Below are positions 21,701 to 33,688 of a DNA stretch of 64,000 nucleotides, piece by piece. Under the pieces are notes generated by a model, which did no database searches, was not told the origin of the DNA, and worked only from the letters and a program-made list of their open reading frames with translations. A program made the translations under genes and the position numbers. Within the stretch, counting starts at the first letter, position 1, and each line of letters begins with the position of its first letter. The stretch covers positions 12,195,582 through 12,259,581 of the forward strand of contig JAJEKV010000031.1 of the NCBI GenBank assembly GCA_021234155.1, in the 5' to 3' direction. This stretch comes from Isoetes taiwanensis. Taxonomy: Eukaryota > Streptophyta > Lycopodiopsida > Isoetales > Isoetaceae.

Positions 21701-24122
21701 TGTGACGGGCCTGGCCAGTTAACCTCTCGGTAACTGGAGATCCCATCGATCTCTACCGTTGGATCTACTTAGCTCTTAGACTCAAGAAATTAATACATGC
21801 ATACTTAGGTAAAGAATTTAATCTTTATTCGTGCTCTAAGGTCCCAAAAAATATTATACTTGCCATTGCTCGGCAAAATCCCACACAACAACCAAGTTTA
21901 CAAATAATTATGGTTTAAACCGATCCATAATAATAATAGTTATATTAATCAAATGTATTATCTAGCAATTCACACACTCCTACTCTCGCCTTTCTGCAGC
22001 TTGGCTACTCTCCGGAACATCTCGCACCTCTGCTTACACCATTTAACCACGGGGTTAGTCACACGGACTAAGTGGGGATCGGGGATTTAGAATATATCAA
22101 ACATCAATTACCACAAGCATCAACATAAACAATAACTTAGCCTTACCGTAACCTCGCCCCTGCAATCCAAGTTACTAGTCCAACCAACATAAACACATTG
22201 CATAATTATGCTAAGCACAACCATTGCAACTTGATTCTGGCATTAAATACCACATATACCCTAGCCAAGCAACCATAGCATCAACATTGCAACCAATATT
22301 CCTCTGGGTCTGAGCAAGGTCAACTCGGCTGATCAGGCCAGTGACATAGAGGCGGGGTAACCACGTGTGTACACACCCATCCACGCTGCGTCCAGCATTG
22401 GAGGACCACTTACTGTGCATGACGTTGTACCTTACGGTACTAACGCCCGATGTTCAAAATACCATTTCATAGCACTGTGCAAACCGTGAGTCTAGACCAT
22501 CGCACCTAGACTCCGGCCCCAGAGGTCTATATCAAAGAATTTCACACTTTACAATTACATACAATTCACCATCATGCCCATGCCTTAACATACTCGACAT
22601 CAAATAATTCCATAATTCACACATGAAATGTCTAACCATAGCCTTAATAATGCAAAAATGCAACCTTCACTATTAAATTAAAAATGACGTCTATATCTTT
22701 CATAGATTCACTAACACTAAGGTTATTAGAGACTTTAATAATATTAATCCATAACATTCTAACCCCTATGCCTTGTATTTTCTTTTCCACTTCAATTTAG
22801 CTAATTCCAAGGTTAAATATATAGCTAGCTAATTTTTAAGACTACTCATATTGTAATCATAAATTACGTATATCCATTAGCATAAACTCCTTACTTATGC
22901 CTCAATCTCAAATAAATTCCTCACCCAACTCGTGGTTCCAGCTAACCCTTGTTATTTACCTTAACTCATAGCCTTAGCTTAAACTTAACTTACTTTATGC
23001 TACTTTACTAATAATTACTCAATTGTTAACGTTTTTAACATTTTCGTTGATTTTAACCTAACCCTAACCACGTTAAGGATCTTAAACGAACTCGGCTGCG
23101 CATTTGCGGATTTGGCCTCCGGCCATCAATTCATGCCAAGACCTTCCGAAATCCTCGCCGATTACGCTTTTATCGAGATTTCGGGCCAAATCTTATCATT
23201 TATGGCCGAAGGAGACGATTCTACTGATTTTTCTTCCTGATAAAAGTCAGACCAGGAACTGCCGGATTTGGCATCAATCTGATCCTAACCTGCCAAATCT
23301 TCCTCTACAGGTGTTTCCTGCTGGAATCGATCTGTTTGGGGTCCGAAACATTTAATTCTAGGCATGTTCTAGACATGGAAACAGAGTTAAGAAGGCAAGC
23401 TTTTGCTCACGAATCCCATCCTTATCATTCTAAATCCAACTTTTTAGATCAAATCGGCCATCCCAGGTTCCAAATCGGCCCCATTCCAGGTTTATTCCTT
23501 AACTTTTTAAACATTCCGACACCGACAAGAATCCCATGCTTTTCTACATACTGTCATCTCCTTGGCAGTTCTTCATACTTTTTAAATTATTCTGCTCAAT
23601 TCTCATTTCCGATGATGTTTCCGCTCATTTCTATATTGATTGAATCTAATAAATCATATCCAAGTTCAAGAACTTCCCTAATTCAAAAACATAGAATGGC
23701 TTCAAGTGAAAAGTTCATAAACATGCGAGTCTTACTATCGACTCAAGATAAGACATGAGGAAATTCCAAACTTATGTAACAAGAACAACCATCACTATAC
23801 TCAAATCACAACTTAATCAAGCACCAAAACCCAGGTGTAAGGCTTGATCCCCACTGGAATCCGCTTTGTTGCTTTTTTTCAAGGCTCCAACACGCTCCCG
23901 AGCTCCGCACGATTCGCTCCTTCAACCAATCCCTGCAGAATCAATCTTTTTCCCAATGCTTTTCTCTGTACTTATATTTATTTTTTAACCACGATATTTT
24001 GTCCAGTATAATCTCTACATATCGACGTATTTCTCTGCATGCGTGATATTTTGATTAATATTCCTTTGCATCTTTTAAATAAAATAATCCACAATTTACC
24101 TCAAAATCCTAGGTCCGTTACA
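21701..24122 (-). repeat. 3' LTR of the chromovirus
   Basis: 2,422 bp, TGTAACGG...CGTCACA on the minus strand. Identical to the other LTR over long stretches (for example about 22,450-23,085 and 23,330-23,740). It differs in clusters near 22,000-22,060, 22,310-22,450 and 23,085-23,210. Confidence 0.95.
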
Positions 24123-24152
24123 GTCTCTCCTCCAAAAATTCAACCCATGTCC

Positions 24153-24854
24153 TCATGGGCGCATCTCGGGAAACTCACGAAGAATCCAATTGGCATCTTC
24201 CCATGTGGCATCTTCCTCAGGACAACCCGCCCATTGAACCAAAAATCTACGTATTGTTCGCCTCCTTAAGCGACGGGTTTCCTCTCGTAGAATACGTTCT
24301 GGTCGGGGGTACAGAAAGTTCTCCCTGCTTACCAAATCATCGTCCCCCAACATATGGGAAGGGTCAAAAACATACTTCCTTAAGTTACTTACGTGAAAGA
24401 CATTATGTACTTTCAAATGCGAGGGCAACTCCAACCTATAAGCCACATTGCCAATACGTTCCAAAATTTCATACGGACCCGCATACCTAGGAGCCCATTT
24501 ACCTGCACTTTTAAATGCCAGTGAGCTCTGCTTGGGATTAATCCTCAAGAACACATAATCCCCTTTTTGAAATTCAAGTGGTCTACGTCTTTTATTGGCA
24601 TACTGCTTCTGTCTATTTTGTGCCACTGCCAAATTTTGTCGAAGTCTCCTTAGCTGAGCTTCCATGTCCTCCGCTACTTCATTAGCTGCTTCAACATTGC
24701 ATTGAGGATCTCTCCAATTAAGAGGACAACGACACTCCTTACCATACATTGCCTCAAAAGGACTCATTTTAATGGAATCTTGATAAGTGTTATTGTATGC
24801 AAACTCTCGATAAATACAAATAGGAATCCCATACCTTTGGTTGACTAGGCACAT
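24153..24854 (-). pseudogene. Chromovirus integrase C-terminal part and chromodomain
   Basis: 233 codons, the end of pol. The N-terminal part ends the integrase core (YNNTYQDSIKMSPFEAMYGK). Then comes the GPY/F-type module (GPYEILERIGNVAYRLELPS, about residues 126-145) and a C-terminal chromodomain (about 180-233) with RRFLVQWAGCPEEDATWED. Chromodomains steer integration toward particular chromatin marks, often heterochromatin, which suits nesting in other repeats. The frame runs to a stop just inside the purine tract. The stretch upstream is frameshifted, so the Met start is artificial. Confidence 0.9.
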
Positions 24855-25577
24855 ACATTCCCGAGCATATCCTCCAAGATTTGATTAACTTCGCTCTACT
24901 TGGCCATCGCTTGAGGGACGATAAGATGTACGGCATATAACTTAGTGCCAATATTTTGAAACAACCCTTGCCAAAATTGGCTCATAAATTTTGTATCCCG
25001 ACCGATGAAATAGTGGTGGCATCCCATGCAACCTAAAAAATCTCCTTAACAAATAACTTAGCAATATCCATTGCCGTAGCGATAGTCTTCGTAGGCATAA
25101 AATGGGCCTGCTTAGTTAGTCGATCAACCACAACATAAATTGCATCATAACTTTGAGCGTGTCCGGGAAGCTCAACAATGAAGTCCATGGAAATACACTC
25201 CCACTTGGAAGATGGAATTACTAAAGGTTGTAATTCTCCGGGCTCCCCTAAACCTTGATGCTTTTACCTTCCGACAAGATAAACACCTAGCCACGCTCCT
25301 TAACCATCCTCTTGTCGGGCCAAAAGAGTGCGCGCATCTTCCTCAAAGTTTTGTGTACCCACGGGTGGCCCGCCAAAGGACTATCATGTGCTTCATATAG
25401 CAACCTCAATCTCAACTCATGATCATTAGGAATACACATACGGCCATTATAATATAAAACTCCTTTGGACAATGCATACCTCGGAAAATCTCGAGGGTTC
25501 TCCAACACAGGTGCAAAATATGGATCATTCCTCAATTTGCTCGTAATATATCGCATCCCATTGCCCTTGTAACACAC
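24855..25577 (-). pseudogene. Chromovirus integrase: zinc-binding and catalytic regions (frameshifted)
   Basis: The piece at 25,577-25,287 holds the zinc-binding start of integrase (EAHDSPLAGHPWVHKTLRKM). Its cysteine pair follows in another frame (CLSCRKVK, about 25,275). Further down, in alternating frames, are DRLTKQAHFMPTKT (about 25,100) and SDGQVE (about 24,900), catalytic-core landmarks. At least three frame changes are needed, so no active integrase is made as assembled. Confidence 0.8.
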
Positions 25578-26123
25578 TAATAGAGGTTAAAAATGACCTT
25601 GAGACAAAGCATCAGCAATCACATTTTCTTTGCGGGTTGATATTCAATTTCAAAATCATACTCTTCTCTTAATTGCATCCACCTCCTTTGCCTATTATTC
25701 AAATATGGCTGTTTTGCAAAATACTTCAAATTTTGGTGGTCAGTCTTCAAAAAGAAACGACGACCCAAATAAATAATGTCTCCATACCCTTAAGGCATGG
25801 ATAATGGCCAACATTTCCAAATCATGCCTTTGGGTAATTTTGTTCCCCGAGGGAGACAATTTACGAGATATATAAGCACAAACTCGGCCATCCCGCAACA
25901 AGACTCCTCCTACGACTTTCCCGAAGCATCGGTGACTACATGGAAGGGTATATTCATAATCGGAATCCTTAAAACTGGTGCACTAATCAAAACATCCTTT
26001 AACTTTTGAAAACTTTCTTGACAACTATCGGGTCAATGCAAATCATTCTTCTTACCCAACAAAGGCGTCAAAGGAGTAAGCAATCTTTCGCAAATTTAGG
26101 AACAAATTTGCGATAATATCCCG
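25578..26123 (-). pseudogene. Chromovirus RNase H region (frameshifted)
   Basis: Minus-strand fragments GGVLLRDGRVCAYISRKLSP, QRHDLEMLAIIHALRVWRHY and ENVIADALSQ occur in the order of a Ty3 RNase H domain, but in different frames with intervening stops. It joins the RT at 26,124 and the integrase at 25,577. Confidence 0.8.
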
Positions 26124-26660
26124 CTAATTCCAAAATGATCTTACCTCTTTCACCGTCTTTGGTGTGGGCCAATCTCTAACTGCCTCAATCTTAGAAGGAT
26201 CTGGCTCTAATCCCTTTTCTGAAATTACATGCCCAAGATATACCAATCTAGTTTGTGCAAAAGAACACTTAGATAGCTTACCATACAACTTTTCTCGTCG
26301 CAAAATAGCTAATGTCTGCTTTACATGTTCCACATGCTCCTCTAATGTCCTGGAATATACCAAAATATCATCAAAGAAAACCAATATAAACTTATCCAGG
26401 AAAGATCGGAATATCTCGTTCATTAGGCGCATAAAAGTGGCAGGAGCATTTGTCAACCCAAAGGGCATTACAACAAACTCGTAATGTCCGTAGCGTGTCC
26501 TAAAGGCAGTCTTGTAAATATCTGTATCCTTGATCCGGATCTGATGATATCCAGATCGTAGATCAATTTTTGTGAAGTACTTAGCTTGTCCCAACTGATC
26601 AAATAACTCATCAACCCTAGGCAATGCATATCTATTCTTCACTGTAATCTGGTTAAGCAT
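26124..26660 (-). pseudogene. Chromovirus reverse transcriptase, part downstream of the insertion
   Basis: 178 codons of continuous RT with [46 protein letters not shown] and catalytic FFDDILVYS (about 26,375). It then reads [19 protein letters not shown]. The first RT motifs lie beyond the TR-GAG insertion at 28,181-28,320. The Met start is simply the first Met after the interruption. Confidence 0.93.
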
Positions 26661-26680
26661 GCGATAGTCAATACATAATC

Positions 26681-26685
26681 TTAAA
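26681..26685. repeat. Target-site duplication TTAAA (left) of the gag-only element
   Basis: TTAAA before TGTAGAAAATC and again at 28,181-28,185. Across the two sites the chromovirus RT reads [15 protein letters not shown], confirming exact insertion into that codon series. Confidence 0.95.
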
Positions 26686-28180
26686 TGTAGAAAATCAGAG
26701 ATCTACAGCAGAAGAATGGATATGAATAGATAGAATGGTGAGAAGAGCCCTCATCGTAGCTCACATATATATGCCTCAGAGAGGCGTGACTGTGCCAAGA
26801 GGCACGACTGTGCCAAGAGGCGTGACTGTAGGACTGGATGTGGACATGCAGAGGCCTATTTTCAACACTCCCACTGCCTCAAATGTCCACTATTTACATA
26901 TGACTTACGACTGATCACTAAGAACCACAAAGCACACAGATCTTCACTCAGACTCACATAGCTCCCACTCAGGCTAAAACAATTTAGAGCCATTTTTCCT
27001 TGACTCTTCCTCTTCTTTCTTCTTCTTTTCGGACAAACAAGCAATCATATGGGGGGCTTCTTGCAATAATAACAAGTTCTTTCTCTTTGGGCTGATTTCG
27101 AAAGCAATGAATGCAGATTCGATGGCCCTTCTTTTGTTTTTAAATCTTGCATCCTCCTTAAGCAAAGCTTGAATTACATCATGAGGCGTTAAAGCTTTGT
27201 TACTTAGCAGATTATATGACAAAGTATCAAAGATTTGTGGTAAATCTTTAAGAAGTATAGCCACTCCTTCGTCATCGCCAATTGGAGAACCTATGGATGC
27301 TAATTGCCGTAAAAGCATTATACTCGCTACAAAACTAACTACATTGGTGCCACTCGGGTTTCAAATCCAATAATTTGGTTCGTAAGAACACCATTGTGGA
27401 CTTCCCTTTATCCCCATAAATGCTATTTAGGAAGTCCCATATTTCTTTAGCAGTTGCAAAAGCAATCACCGTTGGTGTGAGATTATCACTCAAGCATTCT
27501 TTGAAGAATAGCTCGGCTTTGGCATCTTTGTGCTCCCACTTAGTTGCAAAAGATCGGCATCTGCGAGGTTTAGCTCGTGCCATCTACAATCTTCACCAAA
27601 TCTCTTTCTAGCAGCAAAGAATTGATACTGAATCTTCCAAATATAAAGTTTATCTCCATCAAATTTTTCCCAAGTTGGGGAGATAGAACTGAATAATTTT
27701 CTTTGTTGCACCAGAAATTGCCATATATATCCACCAAGATCTTCTTCTCTTTTATATTCTTTGCTTAAAGAGTCTCCACTCGGATGTTAACCACCAAGAC
27801 CCACTAAGGACAAGGCCGTTGGCACAAAGGCCAAGCAAGCCGTAGCCTGGTTGGGCAAACAGAAAAAACTTAAAGAAAAGGGAAGCTTTTATAATATCAA
27901 ACCGTGATTTCTTGTTCTTGAAAGGATGCGCCACACGGCTTGAATCGCTGCTCAATTATGCTCCCTGAATCTTCAATAGCTGGCAGGCTCGATACCATGT
28001 AGAAAATCGAGATCTCTGCCAAGAAGAATGGATATGAATAGATAGAATGGTGAGAAGAGCCCTCATCGTAGCTCACATATATATGCCTCGAGAGGCGTGA
28101 TCGGAATACCAAGAGGGCACGATCGTATAAGAGGCGGATCAGAGGACTGGACGTGGACATGCAGAGGCCTATTTTCAACA
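26686..28180 (-). mobile_element. Mini copia-type element with gag only (TR-GAG-like)
   Basis: 1,495 bp with 182/183-bp LTRs (26,686-26,867; 27,998-28,180), TGTTG...CTACA ends on the minus strand and TTAAA target duplication. The primer site TGGTATCGAGCC (27,986-27,997) touches the 5' LTR, and a purine tract GGCAGTGGGAG lies next to the 3' LTR (26,868-26,878). The internal ~1.1 kb encodes only a frameshifted copia gag. Short elements with LTRs and gag but no pol match the TR-GAG class described in plants. It splits the chromovirus RT gene, so it is the youngest of the three nested LTR elements. Confidence 0.93.
26974..27711 (-). pseudogene. copia-type gag (UBN2) in the mini-element, frameshifted
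   Basis: Three consecutive minus-strand pieces (27,711-27,490; 27,583-27,335; 27,318-26,974). The first begins near an ATG and has SSISPTWEKFDGDKLYIWKI, the N-terminal gag signature. The second has LTPTVIAFATAKEIWDFLNS then IYGDKGKSTMVFLRTKLLDL, and the third SNKALTPHDVIQALLKEDAR. The order fits a UBN2 gag domain, with two frame changes. No zinc knuckle, protease or polymerase follows before the purine tract. Confidence 0.85.
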
Positions 28181-28600
28181 TTAAAGTCCCGTCTTTTTTT
28201 TTTTACAAACAAAAGCAAAGCACCAAATGGAGAAACACTCGGCCGATATAAACCCTTGTTCCAATAATTCCATAATCTGTTTCTTCAATTCGCCATCTCT
28301 AATGCATGAAATCTATATGGTGGCCTTGATGTGGGTTCAGCCTGGGAACAAAGTTCTATCTCATGATTTACCATTCTATGTGGAGGCAATTCTGTTAATT
28401 CTTTAGGAAACACATCGAGAACTCATCCAATACTTTTCGGATCTCGGGAGCAATAGGTTGTTCAGAAACTTCAGATCCAAAAATGCACATCCCATTCTTA
28501 TGCAACCATTCTTAATCTGTTTCTTTAAAACTTTTTCCGGGACAAAGGTGTAACCACTAATGGCTTAAGGCAATCCTTCCAAAGACATGCTTATCTCCAT
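28181..28600 (-). pseudogene. Chromovirus protease-RT linker and RT N-terminus
   Basis: Minus-strand reading across frames gives RMVNHEIEL and, near the insertion, RPSVSPFGALLLFVKKK, the standard entry into Ty3 RT, directly before the TTAAA duplication. A T-run at 28,192-28,204 (A-run on the coding strand) encodes the lysines and is longer than expected, possibly a homopolymer error. Confidence 0.75.
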
Positions 28601-28914
28601 TAGGACTTTGGCATGTAACTGTTTTGCTCTCCATAATCAATGCAAGCTTTATATGGCCTCAACCATGACATTCCTAGAATAGCATCATACTTCCCTAGGC
28701 TCAATACTTCAAAACTAGTATGGGACTCAAGATCTCCTACTTGGAATTTAAGATTGTCTACCTTAGCATAAGAAGTCTTAATTTTACCATCAGCCAACTC
28801 CACATATCTAGGGTCCCGACTAATCATATTCAAATCTAATTTCTTTTGCCAACCTTGGGAAATAAAACAATGTGTACTACCACAATCAATAAGAAAGAGA
28901 GCGGGGAACTCCAT
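28600..28914 (-). pseudogene. Chromovirus aspartic protease region
   Basis: 104-codon piece with FLIDCGSTHCFISQGWQKKL (about residues 7-26), the retropepsin active-site region. Most plant chromoviruses have D-S/T-G and this copy has D-C-G, perhaps inactivating. LGKYDAILGMSWLRPYKACI downstream is the conserved ILGMDWL-type flap-side motif. The frame breaks after 28,600. Confidence 0.85.
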
Positions 28915-29549
28915 GAATAATACACGGAACTCGATAACCCACGACTTGATTATCTACACGGCCCTGGTCCACTGCGGCATACATGCACATTCTTTCAACA
29001 GGAGGGTCCATGATTCGAGCAGCCCTAACTTCAACTGCAGGGTTAGCTTGTGCTATAATCCTGTTGTCTCCTCTAGCTTGTCCTCTGCCACTCCTATTAT
29101 TGTCCCAAAAACCTCCACGACCACCACGGTTACTTCGGCCTCCATTTCCTCCGCCTTTGGCCCCGTCCATAAGTATCACTACTAGAATTCAACCTGGACC
29201 ACTGGTTTGTTTGCCCTCCCCGTTGAGAAGATGCAGACGAGGCAGTACTATCCATCCACCTTCTCGGACAATCTCGTCCATAATGACCAACTTCTCTGCA
29301 CCTAAAGCATCGATTCTCATTAATACACTTTTCCCTAGTCTCATCATTCAAAGGTGCATACATAGGCCGAGATCCTCGATTTTGATCGCCCTCACGCATA
29401 CTAACTAGCGCATACCATGCCACCCCTACTAGAGAATCTACCTCCGCTTCGCAGATCCACCCGGTACCGCCATGTGGAAGGAACTTGTCTCTTCTTAGCA
29501 TTCTCCAAGGTTGCTTTTTCAGCCTAGGTCGATTCACGATTCTTAGCAA
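28886..29549 (-). pseudogene. Chromovirus gag C-terminus with CCHC zinc knuckle
   Basis: CFRCREVGHYGRDCP (about 29,265-29,312) is a canonical CCHC knuckle for RNA packaging, preceded by a basic linker. It is followed by a Gly/Arg/Asn-rich segment (28,886-29,179: GGRSNRGGRGGFWDNNRSGR) leading into the protease. These lie in two frames, and the upstream connection to the gag core is broken near 29,560. Confidence 0.85.
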
Positions 29550-29617
29550 TTGAATACTTCCTCCAAATCCTTATAGGACACACGACATTGTGCTCTTAAT
29601 ATCAACACGCAAACCCT

Positions 29618-30201
29618 TTACAAATCGAAAGCACAAAGCTTCTCCTTATCCTCAAAAGGACAATGATACTGCAACCTTCTAAACTTCTCGTTATATTCGG
29701 CCACCGTCCCTTTCTGTGTCAAGTCCAAGAACTCATTCATCTTGTCAACTTTGTACCCAGGAGGCATAAAATGTCCTTCAAAAGCGGTCTTAAACTCTTG
29801 CCAAGTTGCCTGCCCTGCAGCCTTATTTATGTCCCGCAAATAATTCTCCCACCATACTCTAGCAAATCCACCCAACATTGCTTGAGCCAATACAACTTTG
29901 CAGAATCTTGGCATTAATGAGTTTAAAGTAAAACTCAACCCACGAAGCCACCTAGTGCGCATCATCCCCTGTAACATTCTCTCCAGTAAATACTTCCCTC
30001 TTAGTGTCCTTCAGCACCTTCTCTACTGCCTTGTCCGCAGCTGTCTTTTGTTGCGAGGCACTCTGCTGCAACACTTGCTGAATAGCCTGCAAGATATTGG
30101 CTACATCGGGGAGCTCCACCAGACTGTCCGGCTCCTCCACGGGGATCCTCCTGGGAACTCATCTCTACAAGAATCTGCGGAACCATAGCAAATATCATCA
30201 A
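29618..30201 (-). pseudogene. Chromovirus gag core (retrotransposon gag domain)
   Basis: The piece at 29,977-29,618 has ARVWWENYLRDINKAAGQAT, FEGHFMPPGYKVDKMNEFLD and TVAEYNEKFRRLQYHCPFED, typical of the Ty3 gag capsid domain. The N-terminal region (30,201-29,952) is split between two frames. Gag forms the capsid-like particle in the cytoplasm. Frame breaks prevent a full protein here. Confidence 0.88.
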
Positions 30202-30249
30202 TAATCACAAATCTCATAATCCACTAAACGAACTTTGCTCGATACCAAG

Positions 30250-32671
30250 CGTGGCGGGCGGCGATTAACCTCTCGAGAATCGGAGATCCCATCGATCTCT
30301 ACCGTTGGATCTACTTAGCTCTTAGACTCAAGAAATTAATACATGCATACTTAGGTAAAGAATTTAATCTTTATTCGTGCTCTAAGGTCCCAAAAATATT
30401 ATACTTGCCATTGCTCAAGCAAAATCCCACACAACAACCAAGTTTACAAATAATTATGGTTTAAACCGATCCATAATAATAATAGTTATATTAATCAAAT
30501 GTATTATCTAGCAATTCACACACTCCTACTCTCGCCTTCTGCGCAGCCTTGGCTACTCTAGGAACATCTGGCACCTCGCTTACACCATTTAACCACGGGG
30601 TTAGTCACACCGGACTAAGTGGGGATCGGGATTTAGAATATATCAAACATCAATTACCACAAGCATCAACATAAACAATAACTTAGCCTTACCGGTAACC
30701 CCCGCCCACGCAATCCAAGTTACTAGTCCAACCAACATAAACACATTGCATAATTATGCTAAGCACAACCATTGCAACTTGATTCTGGCATTAAATACCA
30801 CATATACCCTAGCCAAGCAACCATAGCATCAACATTGCAACCAATATTCCTCTGGGTGCGAGCAAGGTCAACTCGGCCGACGTCCGGGCCGGTGACATAG
30901 AGGGCGGGGGTAACCACGTGTGTACACACCCATCCACTGCGGTCCAAAGATTGGAGGACCACTTATCATGCATGACGTTGTACCTTACGGTTACTAGCGA
31001 TGTTCAAAATACCATTTCATAGCACTGTGCAAACCGTGAGTCTAGACCATCGCACCTAGACTCCGGCCCCAGAGGTCTATATCAAAGAATTTCACACTTT
31101 ACAATTACATACAATTCACCATCATGCCCATGCCTTAACATACTCGACATCAAATAATTCCATAATTCACACATGAAATGTCTAACCATAGCCTTAATAA
31201 TGCAAAAATGCAACCTTCACTATTAAATTAAAAATGACGTCTATATCTTTCATAGATTCACTAACACTAAGGTTATTAGAGACTTTAATAATATTAATCC
31301 ATAACATTCTAACCCCTATGCCTTGTATTTTCTTTTCCACTTCAATTTAGCTAATTCCAAGGTTAAATATATAGCTAGCTAATTTTTAAGACTACTCATA
31401 TTGTAATCATAAATTACGTATATCCATTAGCATAAACTCCTTACTTATGCCTCAATCTCAAATAAATTCCTCACCCAACTCGTGGTTCCAGCTAACCCTT
31501 GTTATTTACCTTAACTCATAGCCTTAGCTTAAACTTAACTTACTTTACGCTACTTTACTAATAATTACTCAATTGTTAACGTTTTTAACATTTTCGTTGA
31601 TTTTAACCTAACCCTAACCACGTTACAGTCACGAACTCGGCCTGCAGCTGCCGGATTTGGCCTCCAGGCCATCGAATTCATGCCAAGACCTCTGAAATCC
31701 TGCCGATTCTGGCTTTTACTGAGATTTCCAGGCCAAATCTTATCATTTATGGCCGAAGGAGACGATTCTACTGATTTTTCTTCCTGATAAAAGTCAGACC
31801 AGGAACTGCTGGATTTGGCATCAATCTGATCCTAACCTGCCAAATCTTCCTCTACAGGTGTTTCCTGCTGGAATCGATCTGTTTGGGGTCCGAAACATTT
31901 AATTCTAGGCATGTTCTAGACATGGAAACAGAGTTAAGAAGGCAAGCTTTTGCTCACGAATCCCATCCTTATCATTCTAAATCCAACTTTTTAGATCAAA
32001 TCGGCCATCCCAGGTTCCAAATCGGCCCCATTCCAGGTTTATTCCTTAACTTTTTAAACATTCCGACACCGACAAGAATCCCATGCTTTTCTACATACTG
32101 TCATCTCCTTGGCAGTTCTTCATACTTTTTAAATTATTCTGCTCAATTCTCATTTCCGATGATGTTTCCGCTCATTTCTATATTGATTGAATCTAATAAA
32201 TCATATCCAAGTTCAAGAACTTCCCTAATTCAAAAACATAGAATGGCTTCAAGTGAAAAGTTCATAAACATGCAGTCTTACTATCCCAGCTCAAGATAAG
32301 ACATGAGTAAATTCCAAACTTATGTAACAAGAACAACCATCACTACACTCAAATCACAACTTAATCAAGCACCAAAACCCCAGGTGTAAGGCTTGATCCC
32401 CACCTGGAATCCCGCTTGTTGCTTTTTCTGCGCTCCAACACGCTCCCAGAGCTCTGCACGCGATTCGCTCCTTCAGCAATCCCTCTGCAATCAATCTTTT
32501 TCCCAATGCTTTTCTCTGTACTTATATTTATTTTTAACCACAGTATTTTGTCCGTATAATCTCTACATATACGACGTATTTCTCTGCATGCGTGATATTT
32601 TGATTAATATTCCTTTGCATCTTTTAAATAAAATAATCCACAATTTACCTCAAAATCCTAGGTCCGTTACA
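30250..32671 (-). repeat. 5' LTR of the chromovirus
   Basis: 2,422 bp, the same length as its partner. The end next to the primer site reads CGTGGCGGG on the plus strand where the other copy has TGTGACGGG, so the terminal base is altered. TTTCA follows at 32,672. Differences from the partner are concentrated in short clusters. Confidence 0.94.
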
Positions 32672-32676
32672 TTTCA

Positions 32677-33688
32677 TGTATCGAAATTATTTGGCATGCT
32701 AGAAGTGATTGTAGATTAATGAAGGGATGGTGATTGCATTACTTGATTAAGGATATAGTCAAAGGATTGAAGTTGTGAACGAAATACATGAAGTAAGAGC
32801 TTCATTGAAATTAACGGCGATTGATGCCTATAAAATCTTGTTGAAAGACTAACCAGTGTGATGGGGTAATATGTGTGGAAGTAGGCTAAATATAGAGGTC
32901 AAGTGTATAGCCTAGGATACTTCAATGTCATTGGATGAACTTGTAGAGGAATTCTCTGTACCATGGGCTATAATTCTTATGGGATCCCTTGTATCAACTT
33001 AAGTATGTTACCTAGCTATAAGATACCCAGACTGGGGGACTTGATTATGCATTTTGCTTGTTACTTTTTGGATTTGGCCACCCAAGAAATCTCGAGAGAT
33101 TACATATCTAGTTCGACCTGAGTATCTCTTTGGAATGGTGGGGGTTTTTTTTTTTTCTATGGCACGTACCTTCTTTATGAAAAATTGTATTAAATGCATT
33201 ACGTTTATTATATTGAATTGGATATGTATGTTCCTCTTTTTGATGCATAGAGTATACTCATAATATTTGATTTCGTTCTAGACTCGGGGGTATGTTAAAT
33301 TGAATGTTAGAAGGGTCGTGCATTGGAGCTATCTAATATGTATCTTTCCTTTAGCTTAAATTACTTGTATGAAGCTAGCTTTGAACTTTCAAGTTTGGAG
33401 AGGCATCATCTTGGATTGGAAGGCTAAGCAATTGTGTTTGACAAGGATGGGTCAGTCCTAATGGACAAAATTGTATTTATTTGGGAGTATATTGAATTGA
33501 GGATTAAGATATGAAAGAATAAAGGGAAGAGACATGAGTAATTAAGGAGGCAGACTATAAAAAAAATATAGATCAATGGTTGGGTTTGTTCCAAGGAAGA
33601 TGTCACAAAGGGAGATACAAACTGGACTTTTCATGAGTGCTCTAAGATATACCCATGAGGACATGGGTTGAATTTTTGGAGGAGAGAC
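32677..33688 (+). other. LARD internal region, right part (non-coding)
   Basis: About 1 kb with no retroelement domain in any frame, ending in the purine tract TTTTTGGAGGAGAGAC (33,673-33,688) that abuts the right LTR. Confidence 0.75.

Larger units (their letters stand above)
21701..32671 (-). mobile_element. Ty3/gypsy chromovirus inserted in the LARD
   Basis: Minus-strand element with two LTRs of 2,422 bp (21,701-24,122; 30,250-32,671) and TTTCA target duplication. Primer site TGGTATCGAGC (30,237-30,247) lies next to the 5' LTR, and a purine tract (minus strand TTTTTGGAGGAGAGAC, 24,123-24,138) next to the 3' LTR. The order gag, protease, RT, RNase H, integrase, chromodomain defines a chromovirus. 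Frames are broken in many places and a gag-only copia mini-element interrupts RT. Without that insertion it is about 9.5 kb. Long stretches of the two LTRs are identical, yet short clusters differ strongly, which complicates dating. Confidence 0.95.

Noticed and set aside
23336-23758. 138-140-codon open frame present identically at 31,883
   Set aside because: Both copies lie in the chromovirus LTRs. Identity reflects LTR identity, not protein constraint, and no domain is seen.
26360-26380. FFDD instead of YxDD in the chromovirus RT as an unusual active site
   Set aside because: Plant Ty3 RTs commonly read VFFDD or VFIDD, so this is ordinary.
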